Assembly (NCBI GenBank): GCA_029007845.1
Contig: JAQXIP010000038.1
Coordinates: forward strand, 1 to 55,898
Direction of reading: 5' to 3'
Length of the DNA stretch: 55,898 nt
DNA from: Clostridiales bacterium
GTDB taxonomy: Bacteria; Bacillota; Clostridia; Lachnospirales; Lachnospiraceae
Shown: piece by piece, positions 35,046 through 43,762 of the stretch
Layout: every line of letters begins with the position of its first letter
How positions within the stretch are numbered: position 1 is the first letter of the stretch
Position numbers and translations under genes: made by a program
The notes under the pieces: model-generated
What the model was told of the DNA's origin: nothing
Seen by the model: only the letters and a program-made list of their open reading frames with translations
The model's database searches: none

Positions 35046-37499
35046 ATGAGAAAAACAGAAATACTTGCTCCGGCTGGTTCCTATGAGGGAATCCTTGCAG
35101 ATGTTGCCGCCGGTGCGGATGCAGTATATGTGGGAGGAACGCGGTTTTCTGCCAGGGCATATGCGGACAACCTGTCCGGGGAACAGCTTTGTGATGCCAT
35201 TGACTATGTGCATCTTCATAATAAAAAACTATATCTGACGGTTAATACACTGCTTCGCTGTGAGGAGCTGGAAGAAGAGCTGTATGATTACATCTGTCCA
35301 TTCTATGAGAAGGGGCTGGATGCAGTCATTGTACAGGATTTTGGGGTCCTTTCGTTTCTTCATGAGCAGTTTCCGGATCTTCCAATCCATGCCAGTACAC
35401 AGATGACCATCACAACACCTGCCAGTGCGGAACGCTTAAAGGAATATGGGGTTACCCGGATCGTTCCTGCAAGGGAATTGTCGATAACGGAAGTCCGGAA
35501 TATGAAAAAAAAGACTGGACTTGAGATTGAGTGTTTTACGCATGGGGCGCTTTGCTACTGTTATTCCGGACAATGCCTTATGAGCAGCCTGATTGGCGGA
35601 AGAAGCGGGAACCGGGGAAGATGTGCCCAGCCTTGCAGAAAACGGTATCAGGATACCGGTGGAAAAAGCGGATATTTTTTAAGTCCGAAAGACATGATGA
35701 CATTAGAACTCATTCCGGAACTGATCGAAGCCGGAATTGATTCCTTTAAAATTGAGGGGCGGATGAAGCGGGCAGAATATGGTGCATTTACTGCTTTCCT
35801 CTATGGAAAGTATGTGGATTTATATGAACGATTAAAAAACAAAGAAACATTTTATGACGAGATTCAGAAGAATCAGAAGGAATGGGAAGAAGAACTTCTT
35901 TCTTTAAAAGATTTGTATAATCGGGGCGGTTTTACAAAAGGATATTATCAGGAGTATCATGGGGCAGATATGATGAGCTTGAACCGGCCAAACCATAGTG
36001 GCACTTATGTTGGAACTGTGCTCAAGGTGAAAAACCAGAGTGCGTTAATCCGGTTTGAGAATAAGGTTCACTCACAGGATCTGCTGGAAATCCGGGACGA
36101 TCAGGAGAGAATGGTATATGAGTATACCAATAAAGAAGAACAGACAGAAGGAAGTGTGGTAGAAGCCAGATATCAAAAAGGGTTGAAGGTTAAGGCCAGG
36201 CAAAAGGTTTTCCGTATGAAAAACCAGCAGTTGTTAGATCAGATTGGAGAACGTTTTCTTCAAGGAAAAGTGAGAACGAAACGGGTGGTAAATTTCCTGT
36301 TTAAAGCAGAGTCCGGTCAGCCGGTGAGACTTATCATAACCGGAAAGGAAGGAACGATAACGGTAGAAGGTGCTGTGGCGCAAAAGGCACAAAAACAGCC
36401 TCTTTCTGAAGAAAAAATCAAAAAGAACCTTTCCAAGCTAGGGGAGAGTCTTTTGGCACTAAATGAAGTAGATGTGATTTGCAAAGATGCGGTATTTCTT
36501 CCAACTTCCCAGATCAACGAACTAAGAAGAGAAGGACTCTGTAAGTATGAAGAAATGGTTTTAACCCCATATCACCGTAAGAAAAAAACGTTGAAATGCC
36601 GGTTCTTGCAAGGCTTCGCACTCAGTAGTAAGCTGTCCAAACCGGATGTAACGGTTTCGGTTTTATCTGCGGGGCAGTATGAGGCCGTCTGCCAGGCTCC
36701 GGGAGTTCGCCGGATTGTAATGGATTGCAGCTATGAATCCAGGGAACAGATTCTCTCCATCGTGAATAATCATTCCGGGGACAGCCAGCTCTTTTTGCAG
36801 CTTCCTCATGTGTTAAGAGAGTCTTTTTTTAAGACAAATCATCCGAAAGAGCCAGGCTATGAAGCTTCCTTTCTCCATCAGCTTCTAATGACTGGAAAGG
36901 TGTCCGGTTTTTATGTGACTACATTTGACCAGTTATGCTTTTTAAATCAGGTGAGGAAGGCTCAACAATCGGCAGACTTTTCGTTAAGAGGCGATTACAG
37001 TCTGTATTGTATGAACAATAGAGCGAAGGAATTCTATATCAGACAGAATGTGGAAGCACTGACGGCACCGATTGAGTGTAATAAAAGAGAATTATCAGAA
37101 CTGGGAATCGAAGGAATGGAACTATTCGTATATGGACATCTGCCGGTAATGAAGTCCGTGCAATGTGTCAATCTGTCCCGGGGCATGTGCCTAAAGCAAA
37201 AAAAAGAGAAGGATGTTCTGATGGATGGAGGGACGTTATACACCATTCTAAAGGATGAAAAACAGATGGAATTCTATGCGATTTCCTTCTGCCCGGAATG
37301 CTATCAGGGACTATATAATGGCGTGGTCTATGATATCCGGAATGAAAAGGATGAGATCAAGAGTCTTCATCCGGCTTCGTTAAGATATTATTTTACCGTT
37401 GAAAGTGGAGAGGAGATCTTAAGAATACTTGGCAATGAACCATTTCCCAAAAAAGAGATTCAAAGAACGTTTGGGCATTTTCACCGGGGAGTGCAATAA
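35046..37499 (+). CDS. U32 family peptidase-like protein (large form, with DUF3656-like C terminus)
   Basis: An 817-residue protein. The N-terminal U32 domain has TEILAPAGSYEGILADVAAGADAVYVGG, TQMTITTPASAERLKEYGVTR-like strands and the Cys-rich signature CYCYSGQCLMSSLIGGRSGNRG..CAQPCRKRY. Residues about 310-600 hold a beta-rich domain. Members of this family (RlhA, TrhP) carry out prephenate-dependent hydroxylation of rRNA or tRNA in Escherichia coli; protease activity is doubtful. By size and layout it resembles the large YhbU/RlhA-like forms. AGGAGG is directly upstream of ATG. Confidence 0.88.
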   Translation: MRKTEILAPAGSYEGILADVAAGADAVYVGGTRFSARAYADNLSGEQLCDAIDYVHLHNKKLYLTVNTLLRCEELEEELYDYICPFYEKGLDAVIVQDFGVLSFLHEQFPDLPIHASTQMTITTPASAERLKEYGVTRIVPARELSITEVRNMKKKTGLEIECFTHGALCYCYSGQCLMSSLIGGRSGNRGRCAQPCRKRYQDTGGKSGYFLSPKDMMTLELIPELIEAGIDSFKIEGRMKRAEYGAFTAFLYGKYVDLYERLKNKETFYDEIQKNQKEWEEELLSLKDLYNRGGFTKGYYQEYHGADMMSLNRPNHSGTYVGTVLKVKNQSALIRFENKVHSQDLLEIRDDQERMVYEYTNKEEQTEGSVVEARYQKGLKVKARQKVFRMKNQQLLDQIGERFLQGKVRTKRVVNFLFKAESGQPVRLIITGKEGTITVEGAVAQKAQKQPLSEEKIKKNLSKLGESLLALNEVDVICKDAVFLPTSQINELRREGLCKYEEMVLTPYHRKKKTLKCRFLQGFALSSKLSKPDVTVSVLSAGQYEAVCQAPGVRRIVMDCSYESREQILSIVNNHSGDSQLFLQLPHVLRESFFKTNHPKEPGYEASFLHQLLMTGKVSGFYVTTFDQLCFLNQVRKAQQSADFSLRGDYSLYCMNNRAKEFYIRQNVEALTAPIECNKRELSELGIEGMELFVYGHLPVMKSVQCVNLSRGMCLKQKKEKDVLMDGGTLYTILKDEKQMEFYAISFCPECYQGLYNGVVYDIRNEKDEIKSLHPASLRYYFTVESGEEILRILGNEPFPKKEIQRTFGHFHRGVQ

Positions 37500-37524
37500 G
37501 CATCTGTTTTAGAAAGGAAACCAT

Positions 37525-38937
37525 ATGATAAATCTAATCTATCAATGTTCCAAATATATCATTGTAATCTTAATGATATTATATACAATGTTGTCATTTA
37601 CCGCTTTCTTGAAAAAAAACAGGGACAAGCAAAATGCAATATTCCGGAAGCAGCGGGGGTACACCCTGATGATTCACTTTATCCTGAATCTGCTTTTACT
37701 ATTAAGTGATAAAGATGTTATTGTTCTGGAGTTATATGTCTGCCAGCTGGCGTTATATATTACGATGGTTTATGTCTATCAGTTTGTTTACCGGAAGCTG
37801 TCAAAACTGGTTTTAAATCATATGATGTTTTTGTTAATGATTGGTTTAACTGAACTGGTGCGGCTGGACTGGAAAATCGCGGTCAGGCAGATGGTTTTTG
37901 CTGCAATTGGGCTCATGATCTGTCTGTTTGTGCCGTTGTGCATTGAGCGCATTCACTTTGTGGGACAACTTGGGTGGCTCTATGGCATTGCGGGAATTGG
38001 CATACTGCTGTATGTGTTAAAATTTGGCGTGACAAAATATGGGGCAAAAAACTGGATTACGGTTGCCGGATTCAGTTTACAGCCGTCGGAATTTGTGAAA
38101 ATACTGTTTGTGTTTTTTGCTGCATCCCTTCTTGCTAAATCTACAAAATTTAAGCATGTAGTGGCAGTAACTGCAGTTTCTGCTTTGTATGTACTCATTC
38201 TTGTATTGGAAAAAGATTTGGGAAGTGCCATGATTTTCTTTATTACCTATCTTTTTATGCTATATACGGCGACAGCGAATGCCGGATATCTGATAGCTGG
38301 ATTTGGCTGTGGCGGAACGGCAGCCTTTGTAGCTTACAAGCTGTTTTCCCATGTAAGGGTGCGGGTTTCGGCCTGGCGTGATCCGTGGGGAGACATCGAC
38401 CAGGGTGGTTATCAGATTGCTCAGTCCCTGTTTGCAATCGGTACAGGTGGATGGTTTGGAATGGGCTTTTGCAAGGGTCTTCCCACATCGATTCCGGTTC
38501 GGGAAAGCGACTTTATATTTGCCGCCATATCCGAAGAACTGGGTGGAATTTTTGCCATCTGTCTCATATTGATCTATATAAGCTGTTTTATTATGTTTAT
38601 TAATATATCTGTAAAAATGGAGCATCAGTTTTATAAACTATGTGCCTTAGGGTTAAGTGTACTAACGTTGTTTCAGGTATTTGTCTCAGTAGGGGGCGTA
38701 ACCAAATTTATTCCATCAACCGGAGTTACGCTTCCGCTGCTAAGTTATGGCGGAAGTTCTATACTTAGCACGATTATCATTTTTGGAATTATTCAGGGAC
38801 TATATGTGTTAAACCAGGACGAGGAGCGAAAGAATGAGAAAAGAAAAAGGAAAGAGAGACAGAAAGAAAGACAGAAAGAAAGCTCTGCCGGCCGGTTATC
38901 CGGCAGAGGAGAACAAAGAACAGGAAATATCCGATAA
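37525..38937 (+). CDS. FtsW/RodA/SpoVE-family peptidoglycan polymerase
   Basis: A 470-residue SEDS membrane protein with about twelve hydrophobic segments. Typical signatures are KNWITVAGFSLQPSEFVKI, VLEKDLGSAMIFFITY (containing the catalytic Asp), WRDPWGDIDQGGYQ..QSLFAIGTGGWFGMG and TGVTLPLLSYGGSS. It polymerises lipid II into glycan strands together with the class B penicillin-binding protein encoded next. The last 35 residues are a strongly basic tail (KRKRKERQKERQKE) that lies within the 104-base overlap with that gene. The N terminus carries extra hydrophobic segments. It cannot be decided whether it is the FtsW, RodA or SpoVE paralogue. Confidence 0.9.
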   Translation: MINLIYQCSKYIIVILMILYTMLSFTAFLKKNRDKQNAIFRKQRGYTLMIHFILNLLLLLSDKDVIVLELYVCQLALYITMVYVYQFVYRKLSKLVLNHMMFLLMIGLTELVRLDWKIAVRQMVFAAIGLMICLFVPLCIERIHFVGQLGWLYGIAGIGILLYVLKFGVTKYGAKNWITVAGFSLQPSEFVKILFVFFAASLLAKSTKFKHVVAVTAVSALYVLILVLEKDLGSAMIFFITYLFMLYTATANAGYLIAGFGCGGTAAFVAYKLFSHVRVRVSAWRDPWGDIDQGGYQIAQSLFAIGTGGWFGMGFCKGLPTSIPVRESDFIFAAISEELGGIFAICLILIYISCFIMFINISVKMEHQFYKLCALGLSVLTLFQVFVSVGGVTKFIPSTGVTLPLLSYGGSSILSTIIIFGIIQGLYVLNQDEERKNEKRKRKERQKERQKESSAGRLSGRGEQRTGNIR

Positions 38938-40354
38938 GCCGGGGAAGAAGACAACGAACCGGGAAATCCTGTTTGTCACCTATTTTTTTGTTGCCATATT
39001 TACCGTTTTGATGGGATATTTTGCTTTTTTTATCGCATTTCAAAGTGACGAAGTGATTAATAATTCTTATAATCCAAGACAGGATCTGCTGGCTTCCCAG
39101 GTAATTCGTGGAGAGATTCAGGGAAGCAGGGGGGAAGTTCTTGCTGAAACGGTGACAAAAGAGGATGGCACAGAAGTTCGGAACTATCCCTATGACTGCA
39201 TGTTTTCTCATGTTGTTGGCAGCTTTGACAAAGGTAAAACAGGAATTGAATTATCGGAAAATTTCCGGCTGCTCACTTCCCATACGAATGTATTGAGTCA
39301 ATTTGTCAAACAGGCAAAAGGGGAAAAGGTGGAAGGGGATAACGTGATTACAACACTGGATGTAGAACTCCAAAAAACGGCTCATGACGCACTTGGTACA
39401 AAAAAAGGAGCTGTTGTAGCGATAGAACCTGGCACGGGTAAAATTCTTGCCATGGTTTCAAAACCGGACTATGATCCAAATGAGATTCTATCTCAATGGG
39501 ATCGTCTTCTTGATGATGAAGAAAATGAATCCGCATTAGTAAACCGTGCAACCCAGGGCTTGTATCCGCCTGGTTCTACCTTCAAGATTATAACGGCTCT
39601 TGAATATCTTAGGGAGCATCCGGGGGACTATAAAGACTATTCCTATAGCTGTACCGGGAATGGAGGATTTAGTGGAATCCAGATTAAATGTTATGGCAAT
39701 GAGAGGCATGGGACTGTGGATCTGAAACAATCCCTTGCAAAATCTTGTAATACGTCCTTTGCCAATATTGGAACAACGCTTCAAAAAAACAGATTCCGAA
39801 GCCTTTGTGACACTTTGTTATTCAATAAGCCACTGCCAATCAATATGGCTTATAAGAAAAGCAGTTTTGTAATCAACAAGTCTTCCAAAGATTCTGAGAT
39901 GCCCCAGACGGTGATTGGACAGGGAAAAACCCAGATTACCCCGATTCATAATTGCATGATTACGGCGGCAATTGCCAATGGCGGGACGATGATGAAGCCA
40001 TATGTGATTGATTCCATTGAGACATCTGGCGGAAGTAAGGTGAAAAAATACCTGCCGGAATCCTATGCGGATGTGATGACTGCAGAAGAGGCAGAGATTC
40101 TTACGGATATGATGAAAGAAGTTGTAAACAGCGGAACCGGTAGAAAACTCTCGGATCTTGACTATTCTGTGGCAGGAAAAACCGGTTCTGCAGAGTATAA
40201 TTCGAGTAAATCGTCCCATGCATGGTTTGTGGGATTTGCCCCGGCAGACAAGCCTCAGATTGCGGTATGTGTAATTGTAGAGGGGGCAGGAACCGGAAGC
40301 GAGTATGCGGTACCGATTGCAAAACGTATTTTTGCCAGCTACCTTGGAAATTAA
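38834..40354 (+). CDS. Class B penicillin-binding protein (peptidoglycan transpeptidase)
   Basis: A 506-residue protein. A basic cytosolic tail (about 1-45) precedes one membrane anchor (about 46-72). The transpeptidase domain has SxxK in GSTFK (around residue 247), SxN in SCN (around 303) and KTG in GKTGSAEYN (around 448). It lacks a large N-terminal dimerisation domain, so it is shorter than Bacillus PBP2. It cross-links glycan strands made by the SEDS partner upstream. The reading frame starts 104 bases inside the upstream gene; GAGGAGCG lies about 8 bases before ATG 38834, and the next Met is inside the membrane segment, so the overlap is probably real. Confidence 0.92.
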   Translation: MRKEKGKRDRKKDRKKALPAGYPAEENKEQEISDKPGKKTTNREILFVTYFFVAIFTVLMGYFAFFIAFQSDEVINNSYNPRQDLLASQVIRGEIQGSRGEVLAETVTKEDGTEVRNYPYDCMFSHVVGSFDKGKTGIELSENFRLLTSHTNVLSQFVKQAKGEKVEGDNVITTLDVELQKTAHDALGTKKGAVVAIEPGTGKILAMVSKPDYDPNEILSQWDRLLDDEENESALVNRATQGLYPPGSTFKIITALEYLREHPGDYKDYSYSCTGNGGFSGIQIKCYGNERHGTVDLKQSLAKSCNTSFANIGTTLQKNRFRSLCDTLLFNKPLPINMAYKKSSFVINKSSKDSEMPQTVIGQGKTQITPIHNCMITAAIANGGTMMKPYVIDSIETSGGSKVKKYLPESYADVMTAEEAEILTDMMKEVVNSGTGRKLSDLDYSVAGKTGSAEYNSSKSSHAWFVGFAPADKPQIAVCVIVEGAGTGSEYAVPIAKRIFASYLGN

Positions 40355-40359
40355 AATAG

Positions 40360-40388
40360 TTGTTTTTTTCTATCAGAAGGGGTATACT
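40360..40388 (+). promoter_or_regulatory. Promoter of the Nudix gene
   Basis: TTGTTT (40360-40365), 17-base spacer, TATACT (40383-40388), beginning 5 bases after the penicillin-binding protein stop. Confidence 0.65.
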
Positions 40389-40472
40389 AGAAACAGTATA
40401 TGGTAAACACGATAAAAGCACACCAGACACATTTGTGAATTGCTCGCAAATGATGTTACAGGAGGAATTGCG

Positions 40473-40925
40473 ATGGTTGAAGCAACGAGCTGTGGCGGTG
40501 TGGTTATATTCAGAGGGAAGCTTTTACTTCTTTATAAGAATTATAAGAATAAGTACGAAGGCTGGGTTCTGCCAAAGGGAACGGTAGAAGAAGGCGAGGA
40601 GTACAAGGAGACCGCACTTAGGGAAGTAAAAGAAGAAACCGGTGTAACGGCATCCATTATCAAATATATCGGAAAAAGCCAGTACACGTTTAACACCCCT
40701 GTGGATACTGTTATGAAGGACGTTCACTGGTATTTAATGATGGCGGATAGTTACTATAGCAAACCACAACGTGAAGAGTATTTTGTGGATTCTGGTTATT
40801 ATAAGTTTCATGAGGCATATCATCTATTGAAATTTTCCAACGAGAAACAGATCCTTGAAAAGGCTTATAACGAGTACTTGGATTTAAAGAAAAGCAATCT
40901 TTGGGGTAACCGGAAATACTTTTAA
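40473..40925 (+). CDS. Nudix hydrolase
   Basis: A 150-residue protein. The Nudix box runs GTVEEGEEYKETALREVKEE and TG, with the Gly, Glu and REVKEE residues that bind Mg. The preceding EGWVLPKG is also typical. Such enzymes hydrolyse nucleoside diphosphate derivatives; this clade (GGVVIF.. start) resembles diadenosine polyphosphate or RNA-cap-type Nudix enzymes, but the substrate is not known. ATG 40473 is chosen for its AGGAGG 7 bases ahead. Confidence 0.87.
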   Translation: MVEATSCGGVVIFRGKLLLLYKNYKNKYEGWVLPKGTVEEGEEYKETALREVKEETGVTASIIKYIGKSQYTFNTPVDTVMKDVHWYLMMADSYYSKPQREEYFVDSGYYKFHEAYHLLKFSNEKQILEKAYNEYLDLKKSNLWGNRKYF

Positions 40926-40964
40926 CTGAATTTGATATGAACATGAATAAGAAACAATGTTACG

Positions 40965-40996
40965 AAAAAAAGAGACTGCCTGCCAGTCTCTTTTTT
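40965..40996. terminator. Bidirectional terminator between the Nudix gene and the regulator
   Basis: AGAGACTG (40971-40978) pairs with CAGTCTCT (40984-40991), flanked by an A-run on the left and a T-run on the right, so it works on both strands. Confidence 0.93.
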
Positions 40997-42756
40997 CATT
41001 CAATCACGGGAATGGTAAAATTCTGCAATGCATGTACCATTGTCGGGTGCTCAATGACAAAGTGGATGGACGGCGACTTAATCTTGGAAACAATCACATA
41101 CTGTTCCTGCACAATTTCAATCTGAATATTCCGGAAAGCGGATATATCATTCCGTTTGAGATGATAATTCTCATGGTTTTTGGCATACAACTGTGTTTCC
41201 TTTAAGTGATTCATCATATCCTCGTAAGAATACAACAGCGGATGTTCGTAAAAGCAACCAGAAACTGACAGGAGCATCGGGTGATCGCTATAGTTTTGCT
41301 CAGAAGGCAGGGCAATCTCGTCTGTAATGGTACAGTGTTCGAGTTTTTGCTGCATGCGTTTTGCCTCAGATGCCCGGTAGTCACGGATTATCTGAGCATC
41401 TGAACCGTTGATCTGGTTCGCTGCAAGAATGTGGTCAAGCAAATTCTCACTGATGGTATAAATTGGCAGGGATGACAAAATATTTTTCCGTTGCCCCGGT
41501 GTCTGGGCATCTTTCTTAAGAAATTCCTGATATTTGTCAGGATGGGTCTTGTCAAATATTTCCATCAATGGCTTGGCATGGGAAAGAATATGCTTTGCCT
41601 TTCTATGAAAATAAGCAAGATCTTCTTTATTGTTGGTCAGGGTGTATTTTCCATCTAAAGGCGTACCCTCAATGGATTCCCCACACAGTGCGGCAGCACC
41701 GGATACATAATTCAGATGGTGATACACCGGATTGGCCTGGTCTGGGATATAATATGGGGAAATCTGTCCGGTCATGTAGATGGGAATCCATGCCTCGAGT
41801 CCCAGCAGCAATTCTTCAAATGGACGATCTAAAGAGTGGATAATGTTTAGGTGCAGCCCCTTTTTGATGGAGCAGGCAATGGCAAATATCCATTTTTTGT
41901 TAAAATCATTGCTCTCTGCCATGTCGATCATAGGCATATCGGAATACATAAAAATTGGCTCGGTTGTTTTGGAAGTTACCGTTATTTTGAAGAAATCCAA
42001 CTCCCCTTCACGCATTTTTTCAATTCCATAATAGGTTTTCGTAGAAGGGAGATGAAGAGGTAAAGTCGGAACCTTAATCTTATCAAAATGGATCACGCGG
42101 ATGTAGTCCTCCAGATCAAATGCATCCATCTTTACCAGAAACTGGGAAATGTCGCTTGCGGACGACTGCTTTATTTTTAATGGAGCTGTAGATTTGTCAC
42201 AGCCCGGCAGCAGCCATTGGCAAATAGCCGAGTAATAGCTGTTGGGTTCGGTAATGCTGCCATAGTTCACACCTAATAAGCCGGCCATCTTTTTCTTATC
42301 CTCATAGGAGGAATAAAAGGTGGAAAGATAGTTTGCTATCATATCGCAAAACGAAGGAAGATCGGAAGTCTTTCTTTCTCCGGATTTAATCCGGTATAGA
42401 AAGGAAGTGTCAAAATTTGTAAAGGCTGAGATTTCCTTCATGTTAAGGTGCATTTCTTCATACAGAATATTAAATTTATCCAAAAATTTTTCATAATCTC
42501 TGGATTTGGAAAGAAGAACCTCTTTGAAAACAGAAAGGATCGTTTCCTCCGACATGTTTTCGATGTTTTTTTCTGCAGCAATTGCAGCTAACGTATGCGC
42601 TAAGGTGGTTACCGATTCGGAATCCATCTGGGGTTCCCGCTCGCTATTCCGGTAGCGGCTGATGATGGAAGAAGATATTCCGGAACGGTCAGATAATTCC
42701 TTTCCAGTACAGCCCAGCGTTTTCATATACTGATCTAATAATTCGCCAAATTTCAT
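40996..42756 (-). CDS. Large DNA-binding regulator with two HTH-like regions and an unrecognised C-terminal domain
   Basis: A 586-residue protein. Residues 1-45 form an XRE-like helix-turn-helix (FGELLDQYMKTLGCTGKELS, then SGISSSIISRYRNSEREP). A second, similar pattern lies around residues 125-165 (MNMKEISAFTNFDTSFLYRI and KSGERKTS). The remaining 400 residues are soluble, mixed alpha/beta and not recognised. They could sense a ligand or a partner. ATG 42756 is chosen because AAGGAG lies 9 bases ahead; upstream in-frame codons to 42918 run through the promoter. It is divergent from two secreted-protein genes, so it probably controls them and itself. No kinase or sensor partner is nearby. Confidence 0.7.
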   Translation of the reverse strand: MKFGELLDQYMKTLGCTGKELSDRSGISSSIISRYRNSEREPQMDSESVTTLAHTLAAIAAEKNIENMSEETILSVFKEVLLSKSRDYEKFLDKFNILYEEMHLNMKEISAFTNFDTSFLYRIKSGERKTSDLPSFCDMIANYLSTFYSSYEDKKKMAGLLGVNYGSITEPNSYYSAICQWLLPGCDKSTAPLKIKQSSASDISQFLVKMDAFDLEDYIRVIHFDKIKVPTLPLHLPSTKTYYGIEKMREGELDFFKITVTSKTTEPIFMYSDMPMIDMAESNDFNKKWIFAIACSIKKGLHLNIIHSLDRPFEELLLGLEAWIPIYMTGQISPYYIPDQANPVYHHLNYVSGAAALCGESIEGTPLDGKYTLTNNKEDLAYFHRKAKHILSHAKPLMEIFDKTHPDKYQEFLKKDAQTPGQRKNILSSLPIYTISENLLDHILAANQINGSDAQIIRDYRASEAKRMQQKLEHCTITDEIALPSEQNYSDHPMLLSVSGCFYEHPLLYSYEDMMNHLKETQLYAKNHENYHLKRNDISAFRNIQIEIVQEQYVIVSKIKSPSIHFVIEHPTMVHALQNFTIPVIE

Positions 42757-42787
42757 GGTGGAAACTCCTTTGTGTATTTTCTTTGTT

Positions 42788-42815
42788 ATTATATCAGAAA
42801 GCAACGTGTTGTAAA
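42788..42815 (-). promoter_or_regulatory. Promoter of the large regulator gene
   Basis: On the minus strand TTTACA (42810-42815), 16-base spacer and perfect TATAAT (42788-42793), about 30 bases before the coding start. Confidence 0.7.
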
Positions 42816-42822
42816 TATTTTT

Positions 42823-42854
42823 TTGCCAAAATAAGCAAATGTCATTTATGGCAA
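42823..42854. promoter_or_regulatory. Possible operator between the divergent promoters
   Basis: TTGCCA (42823-42828) and TGGCAA (42849-42854) form an inverted repeat with centres 26 bases apart, i.e. on nearly the same face of the helix after 2.5 turns. It lies between the regulator promoter and the surface-protein promoter. A binding site for the divergent regulator is inference. Confidence 0.35.
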
Positions 42855-42859
42855 TTGTG

Positions 42860-42888
42860 TTTACAGAATAGGGCAAAAGTATGATAAT
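42860..42888 (+). promoter_or_regulatory. Promoter of the secreted-protein operon
   Basis: TTTACA (42860-42865), 17-base spacer, GATAAT (42883-42888), leaving a leader of about 120 bases that contains the repeat-end motif at 42946. Confidence 0.5.
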
Positions 42889-42945
42889 AGGTATAAATTT
42901 GAAACCTGTATTCGGCAATTGTTATAGAGTTTCGTGAATGGCGCT

Positions 42946-42960
42946 GGCTGAACTGTTACG
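42946..42960 (+). repeat. Solo end motif of the palindromic repeat
   Basis: GGCTGAACTGTTACG is identical to the right end of the full element at 47238-47252, and is preceded by GCGCT as there. Its inverted complement opens the element at 47035. The two secreted-protein genes are thus flanked by inverted copies of this end. Confidence 0.6.
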
Positions 42961-43014
42961 TATTGTCGAAGGCAAATTTTGAATGGATTGACGTTAAAAA
43001 AGGAGGTAATTTTT

Positions 43015-43743
43015 ATGAAGAAAAAACTTTGGAGTTTATTATTGGCGTTATGTGTCTGTCTGGCAAGCCTGTTATCACCTGAATTGGTATTTGCTGAGAC
43101 GGAGGGAACAACGGTTCTGACCATTCGTATCGGGGACAAGACCTACGAAAATGTCACAAACGGTACAACCATTATCGGAGATTTCGATTTGAAGGATCTG
43201 GAGTTCTGGGTAGAATCGGTGAACGGTAATAAGCTTGAGAATGTAGGCAGCAAGTCGACGGCAAAGGACAGCCAGGGTAGAAATCCTCTTGAGATTGCAT
43301 CTGTTCCGGGAGATGGCCGGGTTGCGGTTACTTTGATCTATCACGCAGAGGATGATCCGGTTGCTGACAATCAGGCTTATGGCTTTTCTGTAGCCGGAAT
43401 TGTTTTTGCAAATTCTGAGGAAGGTGTTATAACAAAACCGACCGTTGGCAAGGTAAGCGGTCTGAAGGCAACTGCTGGAACAAAGGCAGTGAAGCTTTCC
43501 TGGAAGAAGAGCTCTTCCATAAGTGGGTATGAAATTCAGTACAGCACAAGCAAGAACTTCGATTCTGCGAAAACAGTTAAGGCTTCTAAGAGTAAAACCA
43601 GTTACACCATCAAGAATCTGAAGGGAAGCAAAAAATACTATATCAGAATTCGTGCCTACAAGAATTACACCGATGAACTGGGACAGAAGGTCAAGGCTGA
43701 AGGCAAATGGAGTAAAGCTGTGAGCACCACAACGAAGAAATAA
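43015..43743 (+). CDS. Secreted protein with a C-terminal fibronectin type III-like domain
   Basis: A 242-residue protein. A signal peptide (about 1-26: KKKLWSLLLALCVCLASLLS) ends at VFA-E. An unrecognised beta-rich domain follows (about 28-130). The C-terminal part (about 140-235) is a fibronectin III-type fold: VSGLKATAGTKAVKLSWKK, ISGYEIQYSTSKNF, KSKTSYTIKNLKGSKKYYIRI and RAYKNY. No anchor or sortase motif is seen, so it is probably released or bound to the wall by contacts. AAAGGAGG lies before ATG 43015. The second secreted gene starts 19 bases after its stop, so they form an operon, presumably under the divergent regulator. Confidence 0.82.
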   Translation: MKKKLWSLLLALCVCLASLLSPELVFAETEGTTVLTIRIGDKTYENVTNGTTIIGDFDLKDLEFWVESVNGNKLENVGSKSTAKDSQGRNPLEIASVPGDGRVAVTLIYHAEDDPVADNQAYGFSVAGIVFANSEEGVITKPTVGKVSGLKATAGTKAVKLSWKKSSSISGYEIQYSTSKNFDSAKTVKASKSKTSYTIKNLKGSKKYYIRIRAYKNYTDELGQKVKAEGKWSKAVSTTTKK

Positions 43744-43762
43744 TATCACTGGAGGGTTTCAA

